Shown: in pieces, positions 44,856 to 52,888 of the stretch | Position numbering within the stretch: position 1 is the stretch's first letter | How the letters are laid out: each line of letters opens with the position of its first letter | Assembly (NCBI RefSeq): GCF_026015965.1 | Contig: NZ_CP110383.1 | Span: 2,110,051-2,174,050, forward strand | DNA length: 64,000 nt | Direction of reading: 5' to 3' | Source: Selenomonas sputigena | GTDB lineage: Bacteria; Bacillota; Negativicutes; Selenomonadales; Selenomonadaceae | Program-made: the position numbers and the translations under genes | Notes under the pieces: generated by a model | Databases searched by the model: none | Told to the model about the DNA's origin: nothing | Seen by the model: the letters and a program-made list of their open reading frames with translations, nothing else

Positions 44856-45872
44856 TCAGACGCGCTTTCTCTTCAATAGAAGATGCAGAAAAATCGGGCT
44901 GCCGAGCAGGCTGACGATGATGCCGATCGGCATATCGCCGTTCTCCAACGCCAAACGGCTGAAAACATCTGCCCACGCGAGGAAGCCTGCGCCCAAGGCG
45001 ACGCATACCGGCAAAAGCCGCTCGTAGCTGCTGCCCACGAGCAATCGCGCGATGTGAGGCACTGCCAGGCCGACGAAGCCGATGATTCCGGCGTTGTAGA
45101 CGACCATGGCCACCGCCATGGCGCATAGGAAGATATACCGGCTGCGGCTCTTCTCCAAGCGATAGCCAAGCGTGCTCGCTTCGATATCGCCGAGGAGCAT
45201 CAGATTCAGTATGCGTGTGCGTAACAGGAAAAAGACGATGATCGGCAAGGCAATGCTGGCGAGATAGAGGTTCTTATCCCAGCCGCTGCGCTCCAGACTG
45301 CCGAGCAGCCAGTAGGAGATGTTCGCCACCGTGCGCGAATTGGGTGCAAGAGAGATGATGAGGCTGATGGCGGCACTGCAAACGGCATGGATGCCCAGTC
45401 CTGCAATCAAGGTCATGAAGGACTTGCCCTCTCCATAGCGGTGTGTGAGCCACAGCACGAGGAAAGTCGAGAGCCCCGCGCCGATAAAGGCGCCCAGCGG
45501 TACGGCGGAGAATCCTGCAAGCACTGTGATGTTCGCGCTCATCATCAGGACAGCGCCCAGTGCTGCGCCAGAAGAGATGCCCAAGAAATACGGATCTGCC
45601 AGCGGATTGCGAAAGAGCGCTTGCATGACGGCGCCTGTGACGGCGAGCGTACCGCCTGCCAAAAGCGCCAGGACGAAGCGCGGTGCACGCATGTACGCCA
45701 AGACATCTGCATGAATGGGGGCGATCTGTGGATTCGTCGGATCGACGAGAAACAGCACAACCTCATGGAAGTCCACATTGACGATGCCGCGCGTCATGGC
45801 CGCCAATGGCAGGAGCAGAAGCAGGACGGCGATCGTCGCATACAATATGATGTTTTTGTTTTGTTCTTTCAT
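44856..45872 (-). CDS. FecCD-family ABC permease, second of pair
   Basis: About 338 residues with ten membrane helices. ALFRNPLADPYFLGISSGAALG and AGIIGFVGLAVPHIARLLVG are family signatures. Start taken as ATG at 45872 (MKEQNKN), with AGGA 11 bases upstream; ATG at 45884 is possible. Similar but not identical to the permease upstream, so they may form a heterodimer. Confidence 0.9.
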   Translation of the reverse strand: MKEQNKNIILYATIAVLLLLLPLAAMTRGIVNVDFHEVVLFLVDPTNPQIAPIHADVLAYMRAPRFVLALLAGGTLAVTGAVMQALFRNPLADPYFLGISSGAALGAVLMMSANITVLAGFSAVPLGAFIGAGLSTFLVLWLTHRYGEGKSFMTLIAGLGIHAVCSAAISLIISLAPNSRTVANISYWLLGSLERSGWDKNLYLASIALPIIVFFLLRTRILNLMLLGDIEASTLGYRLEKSRSRYIFLCAMAVAMVVYNAGIIGFVGLAVPHIARLLVGSSYERLLPVCVALGAGFLAWADVFSRLALENGDMPIGIIVSLLGSPIFLHLLLKRKRV

Positions 45873-45933
45873 AGAGGAGGCCATCCTATACGGCAGTCGG
45901 TCATAGTCCCCACGCAGTTCAGATTCACTCGTC

Positions 45934-46965
45934 TTACATGAAGACGTTATATCTCTGCCGGAATACGAGATAGATGAAGAGCGGTGCGCCGACGAGCGCA
46001 AACATCACGCCCAAGGGGATTTCCACGCCGGGAATCGGAATGAGCGAGCGTGAAAGGAGATCCAGAAGGACGGCGGTCATGCCGCCGAGCATGACCGCTG
46101 CGGGCAGCAGTACGCGATGGTCGGCGCCCAAAAGGCTGCGTACGATATGCGGAAGTACGAGGCCGATGAAGCCGATCATGCCTGCGTTGTAGACGATGAG
46201 GCCGACCAAAAGGCCGTTGCAGAGCAAGTACTTCGTCAAGTGATCCTTGGCATTGACGCCCAAGGTGATCGCCGTGTCGCGTCCCAAGAGGAGGATATTC
46301 AGTACGCGGCTCTGCGTCATGAAATAAAGGAATATCGCGACGACGACGACGCATAGGATGAGCGATTGAGTCAAGGAGGCGTTTGCCACACTGCCCATGA
46401 GCCAGAAGGTTATGGACTCCATGCCCTCCGTGTCGCTGGCCTTGTAGACGAGAAAGCCTGCGAGCGATGAGAAGACGAGTCCCATCGCCAAGCCTCCCAG
46501 GAGAAGATTGGACAAATCGCCATTCTCTCGACGGGCAAAACCGATGACGAGGACGGAGACAAAAAGCGCACCGGCAAATGAGCACGCACCGATGCCGATC
46601 GCACCGAACAGAGAGCCCAGTCCGAGGAAGAGGCCCGCCGCCGTGCCGAAATATGCGCCTGACGATACGCCCAAGACATAAGGATCGGCCAATGGATTCT
46701 GCACGATCGCCTGCATGATGAGCCCGGACAAGGTCAGTCCCATGCCCACGCAAAGTGCGAGGAGCACGCGCGGCAGACGAAGCTCATAGAGGATGCTCGC
46801 AGTGAGCGCATCGTCGCCATTTCCTGTGAGCATCTCGAAAATGGCGGACATGGAAATATCCGTAAGTCCGGACGAGACCCCCCACCATACGACGAGCAAT
46901 TGCAGCGGCAGGCACAGCAGAAGAAGCTGCATCGTCCCCATCGTCTTGAGCTTTTCCAGCATCAT
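45934..46965 (-). CDS. FecCD-family ABC permease, first of pair
   Basis: A 343-residue permease starting MMLEKLK behind GGAGGGATGAGACC. IVQNPLADPYVLGVSSGAYFG and GMIGFIGLVLPHIVRSLLG are the conserved blocks. It follows the TonB receptor gene by about 80 bases and, with the next two genes, forms an importer that lacks an ATPase gene. Confidence 0.92.
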   Translation of the reverse strand: MMLEKLKTMGTMQLLLLCLPLQLLVVWWGVSSGLTDISMSAIFEMLTGNGDDALTASILYELRLPRVLLALCVGMGLTLSGLIMQAIVQNPLADPYVLGVSSGAYFGTAAGLFLGLGSLFGAIGIGACSFAGALFVSVLVIGFARRENGDLSNLLLGGLAMGLVFSSLAGFLVYKASDTEGMESITFWLMGSVANASLTQSLILCVVVVAIFLYFMTQSRVLNILLLGRDTAITLGVNAKDHLTKYLLCNGLLVGLIVYNAGMIGFIGLVLPHIVRSLLGADHRVLLPAAVMLGGMTAVLLDLLSRSLIPIPGVEIPLGVMFALVGAPLFIYLVFRQRYNVFM

Positions 46966-47043
46966 GGTCTCATCCCTCCATCAGCCTTCAAAACTGCACA
47001 ACGAAGACAGGCAAACGCAGAAGTCCGTTTGCCTGTCCTACTA

Positions 47044-49206
47044 TCAGATTTCGAAATTCGCTGCGAACGACACCGAGCGCGGCGCACTCAATTGCAAGCT
47101 ATCCGCTCCCGCGACGGGAATCCAGTAGTCCTTGCCGGTCACGTTGTAGCACATCAAAGTCAGTGTGACGGGGGTCGTTCCCATCTTCGTTTCATAAGAA
47201 GCGCCGAGATCGACCTTCCAGGAAGCGGGCACGCTGAGAGTCTCGTTCTTGATGTCGGCTCTTCCGAGATACGAAACTCGGCCGATCAAAGACCATGCCG
47301 GATCGACATGATAGACGGCGCCGATCGTACCGGAGAATTTCGACGTACCGCCGACGGCTTTGCCGTCGTTCGCGCCGTCCTTCGTTTTTGACTGCTTGGC
47401 GTCGAGATACATCATGCCGCCGACCAGATCGAGGCGCTTGCTGATCTTCCCTGTGAACACCCATTCAAATCCTGTGTTTTCCTGCTCGCCATCGTTGAGA
47501 CGATACTTTCCGTCGGGACGCATGACGTCGATCGTATTCGCTTTGCGAATCTTGAAGAGGCTCAGCGTGTTGACGAAATCTCCCTTCTTGATCTTCACGC
47601 CGATCTCATCCTGTTTCGTCTTTGCAGGCGGCAAGACTTCGCCCTTATTCTTGTAAGAAGCACCAGAGACGAGCGTCCCGGCGTTGAATGACTCACTGTG
47701 GCTGACGTAACCCATGATTTCCGGTGTGAATTTGTAGCTCAAGGCGAAGGTCGGGCACGTCGCGTCGGAATCCTGGCGCTTCTGACCGACTCTCGTATAG
47801 CTCGATTTATGCCCGTGCAGACCCAGCGTAAGCTGCAGGCGATCATCCATGAACTTCATCGTATCTACGAGATGATAGCCTGTCATCTGCTGCTTGAACT
47901 GCAGCGGCGGCTGATAATCGGGCAGTGGCACGCTTGCCCACGAGTTGTTGCGGTAGAGATTGCCTGTGCCGCTCCAAAGATCGCCGCCGCCCGAGAAACG
48001 GTTGACCCAATTCTTGTCGAAGCCGATGATGTATTCGTGCTTGACATCTCCTGTCTGAAAATCGCCGCGCAGGCCTGTGCCGAAATAGATACGCGTATGA
48101 CCGAGCGGCCAATATTCAGCATTGATCGTGAAATCACCATCGTTCGAGGTCAGTTTAGGCGTGCCTTCATAGTACTTGTCATAATCGAACTTATGGTGTC
48201 CGAAATTGATATATGCCGTTACATGATCGTTGAGCTTTTGCTCGTGGTTGAGGATGATCCATGTGTCCTTGTATGTATGATAGAGCCAAGACGGCGTGTA
48301 GCTCTTCCTTGCATCGGGCGCCTTGGGCAGTACTGTCAGATTGCCCACACTGAAGCCGTCACCGCCGCCCTCGTACTTGATGCGGCTGTATCCGAGCATC
48401 AAATTCGTCGTTGAGCGTTTTCCCTGATGATCGAAGTTCACGAAGATGTTGTTCTGTTTGAGATTCTTGTCCTCCTGCACCGTTTCGCCGCCGATGTGGT
48501 TGGCCGCGACGCGCAGTCCGAACGCCTTGTCCGCACCGAAGCGCCGGCCGATATCGACGCCCTGCTCGAACGATTTGCCGCCGTTGTAGGAGAGGTGTAC
48601 ATCCGTATTGTCCTTGGTTTGCGCCCTCTTCGACTGGAAGTTGATCGAGCCGCCGATCGTATCGGAGATGTTCGTCCCGTTGACGCCGAGATTGGGTCCC
48701 GCGACTACGGTAGCGTTTTCAATCCAGTAGTAAGGCAGGTTGCCTGAACTCATCGCACCAGGAATGCCATTGATGTACATGGAATAGCCGTTTTGCTGGA
48801 AGCCGCGAATCGTCACGGAATGAACGCTCTTGCTCGAAGACGCACGCACGGAAGGGACGAGCGAGAGTGTGTCCATCACGCCGCTCTGCGGTGTGGAAAA
48901 TGTCTCAATCGCTTTCTGGCTGACGGTTGTGACACTGAAGGGCAGTTCCAAGGAATCCTTCTCTCCTAGAATGCCCGTCGTACTCTTCCTCTCGATCATG
49001 CCGCCGCGGAAAGTCTTGCGATCTCCTAGAACTGTGAGATCGGGCAGATGATATTCGCTGTCGGCGTTTTCTTGCGCTGTACGCTGTGAATCTTCCGCCT
49101 CGACTGGCGTTTTTGCTGCTTCCTCTGCGAAGGCGTCATGCGCTGCGCCGAAGGAACATCCCATCATCAAGGCTGTCAATAAGAGTCGTTTGCTTGCTTT
49201 TTTCAC
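47044..49206 (-). CDS. TonB-dependent receptor, siderophore-receptor-like, under cobalamin riboswitch
   Basis: A 720-residue outer-membrane receptor. The start is probably GTG at 49206 (VKKASKRLLL) with AGGAG 10 bases upstream. Signal peptide about 1-27; plug domain with LPFSVTTVSQKAIETFSTP and SVTIRGFQQNGYSMYINGIPG; a 22-strand barrel ending in FAANFEI (C-terminal aromatic pattern). The sequence resembles ferric-siderophore receptors more than BtuB, yet a cobalamin riboswitch controls it, which points to a corrinoid or related chelate as cargo. Confidence 0.88.
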   Translation of the reverse strand: MKKASKRLLLTALMMGCSFGAAHDAFAEEAAKTPVEAEDSQRTAQENADSEYHLPDLTVLGDRKTFRGGMIERKSTTGILGEKDSLELPFSVTTVSQKAIETFSTPQSGVMDTLSLVPSVRASSSKSVHSVTIRGFQQNGYSMYINGIPGAMSSGNLPYYWIENATVVAGPNLGVNGTNISDTIGGSINFQSKRAQTKDNTDVHLSYNGGKSFEQGVDIGRRFGADKAFGLRVAANHIGGETVQEDKNLKQNNIFVNFDHQGKRSTTNLMLGYSRIKYEGGGDGFSVGNLTVLPKAPDARKSYTPSWLYHTYKDTWIILNHEQKLNDHVTAYINFGHHKFDYDKYYEGTPKLTSNDGDFTINAEYWPLGHTRIYFGTGLRGDFQTGDVKHEYIIGFDKNWVNRFSGGGDLWSGTGNLYRNNSWASVPLPDYQPPLQFKQQMTGYHLVDTMKFMDDRLQLTLGLHGHKSSYTRVGQKRQDSDATCPTFALSYKFTPEIMGYVSHSESFNAGTLVSGASYKNKGEVLPPAKTKQDEIGVKIKKGDFVNTLSLFKIRKANTIDVMRPDGKYRLNDGEQENTGFEWVFTGKISKRLDLVGGMMYLDAKQSKTKDGANDGKAVGGTSKFSGTIGAVYHVDPAWSLIGRVSYLGRADIKNETLSVPASWKVDLGASYETKMGTTPVTLTLMCYNVTGKDYWIPVAGADSLQLSAPRSVSFAANFEI

Positions 49207-49254
49207 GGTGATCCATGCTCCTCTCCCCATCGCTCGTGGGTCCATCGATGAGCG

Positions 49255-49412
49255 TCAAACAGGCAGTTCTCCTGGCTCGGCGTCATAACTCCTCTGCCTG
49301 CCTTCCCAAAGCTTGCGCCCCAGTGGCAATCGCGGCAAAGTTGCTCGTCCTTACAGTGGCGGGACCGCGTCGGCTTCTACCGACTTCCCTATTAAGCCTC
49401 GAGGGCACCTGT
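49255..49412 (-). promoter_or_regulatory. Cobalamin riboswitch
   Basis: Read on the minus strand it has the ordered class landmarks: AGGTGCC, AATAGGGAAGTCGG, CCCGCCACTGTAA, GCCACTGG, GGGAAGGCAGG and the closing GAGCCAGGAGAACTGCCTG. These are the conserved core of the adenosylcobalamin-type riboswitch. It ends about 50 bases before the GTG start of the TonB receptor, so translation or early termination would be blocked when cobalamin is plentiful. Confidence 0.95.
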
Positions 49413-49487
49413 TCCACTTATCGTACTACTAGAACTTTTAGTTATACCGCAAATATCGTAATATGTTTCTTATCTTTTGTCAACAGA

Positions 49488-49531
49488 AAAATCCCCCGCC
49501 GCAGGCATTCTGCCTGCAGCGGGGGATTTTT
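49488..49531. terminator. Terminator between the PepSY gene and the riboswitch
   Basis: AAATCCCCCGC pairs with GCGGGGGATTT with a second stem GCAGGCA/TGCCTGC inside; A and T runs flank it, so it can act on both strands. Confidence 0.85.
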
Positions 49532-49548
49532 GCTGCCGATGAATCACG

Positions 49549-50193
49549 TCAGTCGAAGTCGGTGTCTCTCTTTAAGATCGTGCCGTCGGCGGCGCGCAGG
49601 TCGTATTCGTACTCTTTGGTGCCGCGTTTCAGCTCGATGGAGTAGACAAGCTCGCCCCGCTTCGTGTGCAGTTCCAGCTCGTAGCGGTCGAGGTCGTCCA
49701 TGGAAAGATCGGCGTCTTCCAGCGCGATTCCCATCGCCTCTACGTCTTCAATCACATCATAGTCGCTGATGACGAGTTTCGTGCGCGTGTGCATCCACGA
49801 TTTTTCCCGCACATCGATGATCTCGCCCGTCTTGGCGTCGAAGTCGATGTCCACGCCGCCCGCGTTCGTCTCAAGCTCCACGCGGTAGGTCGGCATGTAG
49901 CCGCGCCCGTCGAATTTGATCTCGTAGTTCGTGAGATCGCCCTCATCGAGTCCCGATTCGGCAATCGCCTGAACCTTAATCGTGTCGTAGCCCACGAAGT
50001 CGGCTGTCGCCGCCTCAGCGACGGAAAGGAACGGCGAATCGCTTCCCTTCGCGGCGGGAGCTGCGACTGCGGCAGTCCGCAGTGCAGGTGCGTGAAGCGT
50101 CGTCTGTCCTTGGAAGATTCCCACGCCGAGCGCGGCGAGCGCGCCGAAGCTCAGAGCGCCCGCCACGGGAGCTGCCATCTGCCATTTCTTCAT
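49549..50193 (-). CDS. Exported PepSY-domain protein
   Basis: A 214-residue protein; the ATG at 50193 follows AGGAG. An N-terminal membrane anchor or signal (about 8-33) is followed by two PepSY repeats, each ending in a tyrosine/aspartate-rich strand: YEIKFDGRGYMPTYRVELE with DIDFDAKTGEIIDV, and YELELHTKRGELVYSIELK with YEYDLRAADGTILKRD. PepSY domains modulate extracytoplasmic proteases or bind metal in some cases. Monocistronic. Confidence 0.85.
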   Translation of the reverse strand: MKKWQMAAPVAGALSFGALAALGVGIFQGQTTLHAPALRTAAVAAPAAKGSDSPFLSVAEAATADFVGYDTIKVQAIAESGLDEGDLTNYEIKFDGRGYMPTYRVELETNAGGVDIDFDAKTGEIIDVREKSWMHTRTKLVISDYDVIEDVEAMGIALEDADLSMDDLDRYELELHTKRGELVYSIELKRGTKEYEYDLRAADGTILKRDTDFD

Positions 50194-50366
50194 TTTATCT
50201 TCTCCTCTCATTGCATTTGCTTGCTTTCCTGCTTCAACACGTTCAGTATACCATGCTGCGCTAAAAGGACGATAACAAACAGATAAACAAAAGATAAACT
50301 ATTTTCGTACGAGCCGCTTCATAAGCATCGTGCATTTTCCCTGCAGGAAAATATCCGGCTGCAGGC

Positions 50367-51548
50367 TCAATGGTTCGCCGCCGTGTAGATTTTCAAGGCG
50401 AGCGCACGGTCGACGGGATGGAATGTGCCGACTGCCTTCGTGCCATTGGCCGTCACGTTGTCGGCGAGCGCTTCCAAGGCGCCGTGCGTCAAGATGCCCG
50501 TCGGAAGTTCTCCGAGCGAGGTCGGCAGCTTCAGCGAGCGGAAGAAATTCTCCGTCTTGCGGATGCCCGCACGCGCCCGCTCTTCGGCAGAGCCAGCATC
50601 TACGCCCCAGACCTTCTCGGCAAAGCGCGCGAAGCGCTCGGGGCGATCTTCGTAGACGGCACGCGCCCACGCGCCCCAGAGCGCCGTCAGGGACTCGCCG
50701 TGATTCGTGTCGTAGCGTGCCGACAGCGCATGACCGAGCTTGTGCACGGAGAAGTCCTTGTCCCTGCCGAGTCCCGTGAGTCCGCAGTGCGAGATCGTGC
50801 CGCACCACATGATCTCGCTCATCGCCTCGTAGTTTTTGTGATGTGCGAGGACGATGGGCGCATACTTCGCGACATTCTGCAGGAGCGCTTCGGCGAGGAG
50901 ATCGGTGAATTCGTTGCCTTCCGTATGCGTCATGTAGCGCTCAAGCGTGTGCATGACGATGTCGGCGATGCCCGCTGCAAGCTGCGGCGAGGACAGGGAA
51001 AAGGCGAGCTCGGGGTTCAAAATGGCGAAGGCGGGGCGGTTGAACGGCGACGGCAGTCCCGCTTTCTCGCCCGTTTCCTCATTCGTCAGCACGGAGGAAT
51101 CGCTCGTCTCGCTGCCCGCCGCAGGAAGCGTCAAGATGACGCCGACAGGCAGGCTCTTTTTGAGTTCTTTCTTGCCCGACCAGAAATCCCATAGATCGGT
51201 TTCGGGATTCGCCGTGCCATGCGCGATGGCCTTCGCCGTGTCGATGACGCTGCCGCCGCCGACGGCTAGAAGGAAGTCCGCCTCGAAGTCAAGCGCTTCG
51301 CGCACGGCCTCACGCGCAAACGAAAGGCGCGGATTCGGCCGCACGCCTCCCCGGACGGAGAACGCAAGGCCCGCCGCCGTGATGACGCGCTCGACGCGCG
51401 CGAGCAGCCCGCTCTTGATGACACTGCCGCCGCCGTAAACGATAAAGACGCGATGTGCGCCGTACTTTCGAAGAAGCTCCGCCGTGCGCTCCTCGACGCC
51501 GCGGCCAAATACGATCTCTGTCGGACAATGAAAAGAAAACTCCTGCAT
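50367..51548 (-). CDS. Iron-containing alcohol dehydrogenase, BdhA-like
   Basis: A 393-residue group III alcohol dehydrogenase. Cofactor motif VGGGSVIDTAKAIAHG, early GGGSVIKSGL, and metal-site region AAGIADIVMHTLERYM with HKLGHALSARYDTNHGES providing Asp/His ligands. Closest in pattern to NADPH-dependent butanol dehydrogenases; physiological aldehyde unknown. ATG behind GGGGAGG. Possibly made for fermentation. Confidence 0.92.
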   Translation of the reverse strand: MQEFSFHCPTEIVFGRGVEERTAELLRKYGAHRVFIVYGGGSVIKSGLLARVERVITAAGLAFSVRGGVRPNPRLSFAREAVREALDFEADFLLAVGGGSVIDTAKAIAHGTANPETDLWDFWSGKKELKKSLPVGVILTLPAAGSETSDSSVLTNEETGEKAGLPSPFNRPAFAILNPELAFSLSSPQLAAGIADIVMHTLERYMTHTEGNEFTDLLAEALLQNVAKYAPIVLAHHKNYEAMSEIMWCGTISHCGLTGLGRDKDFSVHKLGHALSARYDTNHGESLTALWGAWARAVYEDRPERFARFAEKVWGVDAGSAEERARAGIRKTENFFRSLKLPTSLGELPTGILTHGALEALADNVTANGTKAVGTFHPVDRALALKIYTAANH

Positions 51549-51634
51549 GTTCGTACCTCCCCATCTTCAATGCTGCAAAATTCCTGCACGGTGCAGGCGG
51601 TCAGAGATAAAAGCTGCACACCTCTGACCTCGAA

Positions 51635-52654
51635 TCAGATCCAGCTCGGCTCTCGGCGCGAGGGAGCGATGGGCGGCGTGAGGAATTCCGGGCGGTCGCT
51701 GTCTTCATCGCCCCAATCATCCCAGCCATCCCAGTCGCTCCAATCATCCCAGTCGCCCCAGTCGTCCCAGTCGTCCCAAGGCGTTCGGTCATCGGGCGAG
51801 CCGAGAGCGCCTGAATCACCCGGGCTGCCCCCGCCCATGCCGATGCCGTCCGCAGCCTTCTTTTTCGCCCGCCAGGTCTTGTCCTGCCAGCCGCCCTTCA
51901 AGCGGAGCAGGAAAGGCTCTGCCTCGCTCTTGCTGTTTGAGATGATATACTCCGAGATGCCGTTCGCGTCGTAGATGTCCCGCTTGCTGCGCAGATACAG
52001 CATGCAGACGAGCTGTGTCTTCTTGAGATCCGTCTCACCCGGCGGCAGATAGCAAAAAGCGATGTCGCGTCCGACGCTATGCTCGCCGAAACGCGCCACA
52101 TCGTAGATCTGCGCGATTTCGAGGAAGAGCTCCGCTGCATCCGCGAGCTGCTTTTCATCTGTCAGGAAAACGGTATCGACACCACCGTGGTAGCCGAGAT
52201 GCGCCGCCTTCTCCTCGGGCGTGATGAAACGCAGACCGCGCTTTTTCGCGCACTCCTGCACCTTGTCGTTGAGCCGGTCGAGGCAGCGCGCGGGATAGTC
52301 GGTATAGTAGGAGCGTCCGCCCGGCAGGATGATGAAGGGAATCGACGCATTGATGGGCGCAACCTTCGCATGCGCGGTGAACGTGAAGTCGCGCTCCTTG
52401 TCACGGAAGGCATAGTCGACCCTTTTCCACGGCTTCTCCTGCGTGACCGTCTCGCCCAGATATTCAAGCTCGACGGGAAAATCGTACTCCGCCTCGATTT
52501 TTTCGCGCACCTCATAGGCGGAATAAGGCTCGCTGTTTTCATCGCAGCCGCCCGTGAAGAAATAATATATGCCGTAGACTCCCAAGCCCACAAAGAGGAA
52601 AAACGCCGCAAAGCCGATCGCGATCGCCAGCTGTGCGTCCTTTGGCACCTTCAT
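51635..52654 (-). CDS. Membrane-anchored protein with Trp/Asp repeat tail
   Basis: A 339-residue protein; the ATG at 52654 follows AGGAGG. One membrane helix (about 9-31). A globular region follows (about 38-275) with no recognised family. Residues about 298-322 are a tandem WDDW-type repeat (WDDWDDWGDWDDWSDWDGW), then EDSDRPEFLTPPIAPSRRE. The tail is acidic and aromatic and predicted disordered. It is on its own transcript; function unknown. Confidence 0.68.
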   Translation of the reverse strand: MKVPKDAQLAIAIGFAAFFLFVGLGVYGIYYFFTGGCDENSEPYSAYEVREKIEAEYDFPVELEYLGETVTQEKPWKRVDYAFRDKERDFTFTAHAKVAPINASIPFIILPGGRSYYTDYPARCLDRLNDKVQECAKKRGLRFITPEEKAAHLGYHGGVDTVFLTDEKQLADAAELFLEIAQIYDVARFGEHSVGRDIAFCYLPPGETDLKKTQLVCMLYLRSKRDIYDANGISEYIISNSKSEAEPFLLRLKGGWQDKTWRAKKKAADGIGMGGGSPGDSGALGSPDDRTPWDDWDDWGDWDDWSDWDGWDDWGDEDSDRPEFLTPPIAPSRREPSWI

Positions 52655-52841
52655 TGGATTCCTCCTCTCCATCGTTTGCTGAATTGTTTTCTCCATTATA
52701 CGTTTTCTTATGGTGCAGCGTCAATATACGGCTTGTCCGCTGAGGGCACTCGTGCTGTGTGCAGGGCGGCAAACGGCGACTTTTATATAAGCAGCAGGTA
52801 TATCCGTTGGCGGCAAAGACGATGAACGGCAAACTGATATG

Positions 52842-52877
52842 CAAAAAGCCCCCGACTTTGCATGTGGGGGCTTTTTC
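52842..52877. terminator. Terminator of the TonB receptor gene at 52889
   Basis: AAAAAGCCCCCGAC and the facing GGGGGCTTTTTC form a strong hairpin with A/T runs on both sides. Confidence 0.85.
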
Positions 52878-52888
52878 GCTTTGCTGTC

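Noticed and set aside
52655-52888. Cobalamin riboswitch for the second TonB receptor
   Set aside because: That region is downstream of the receptor, and the true upstream region (54884-55037) lacks the riboswitch landmarks.
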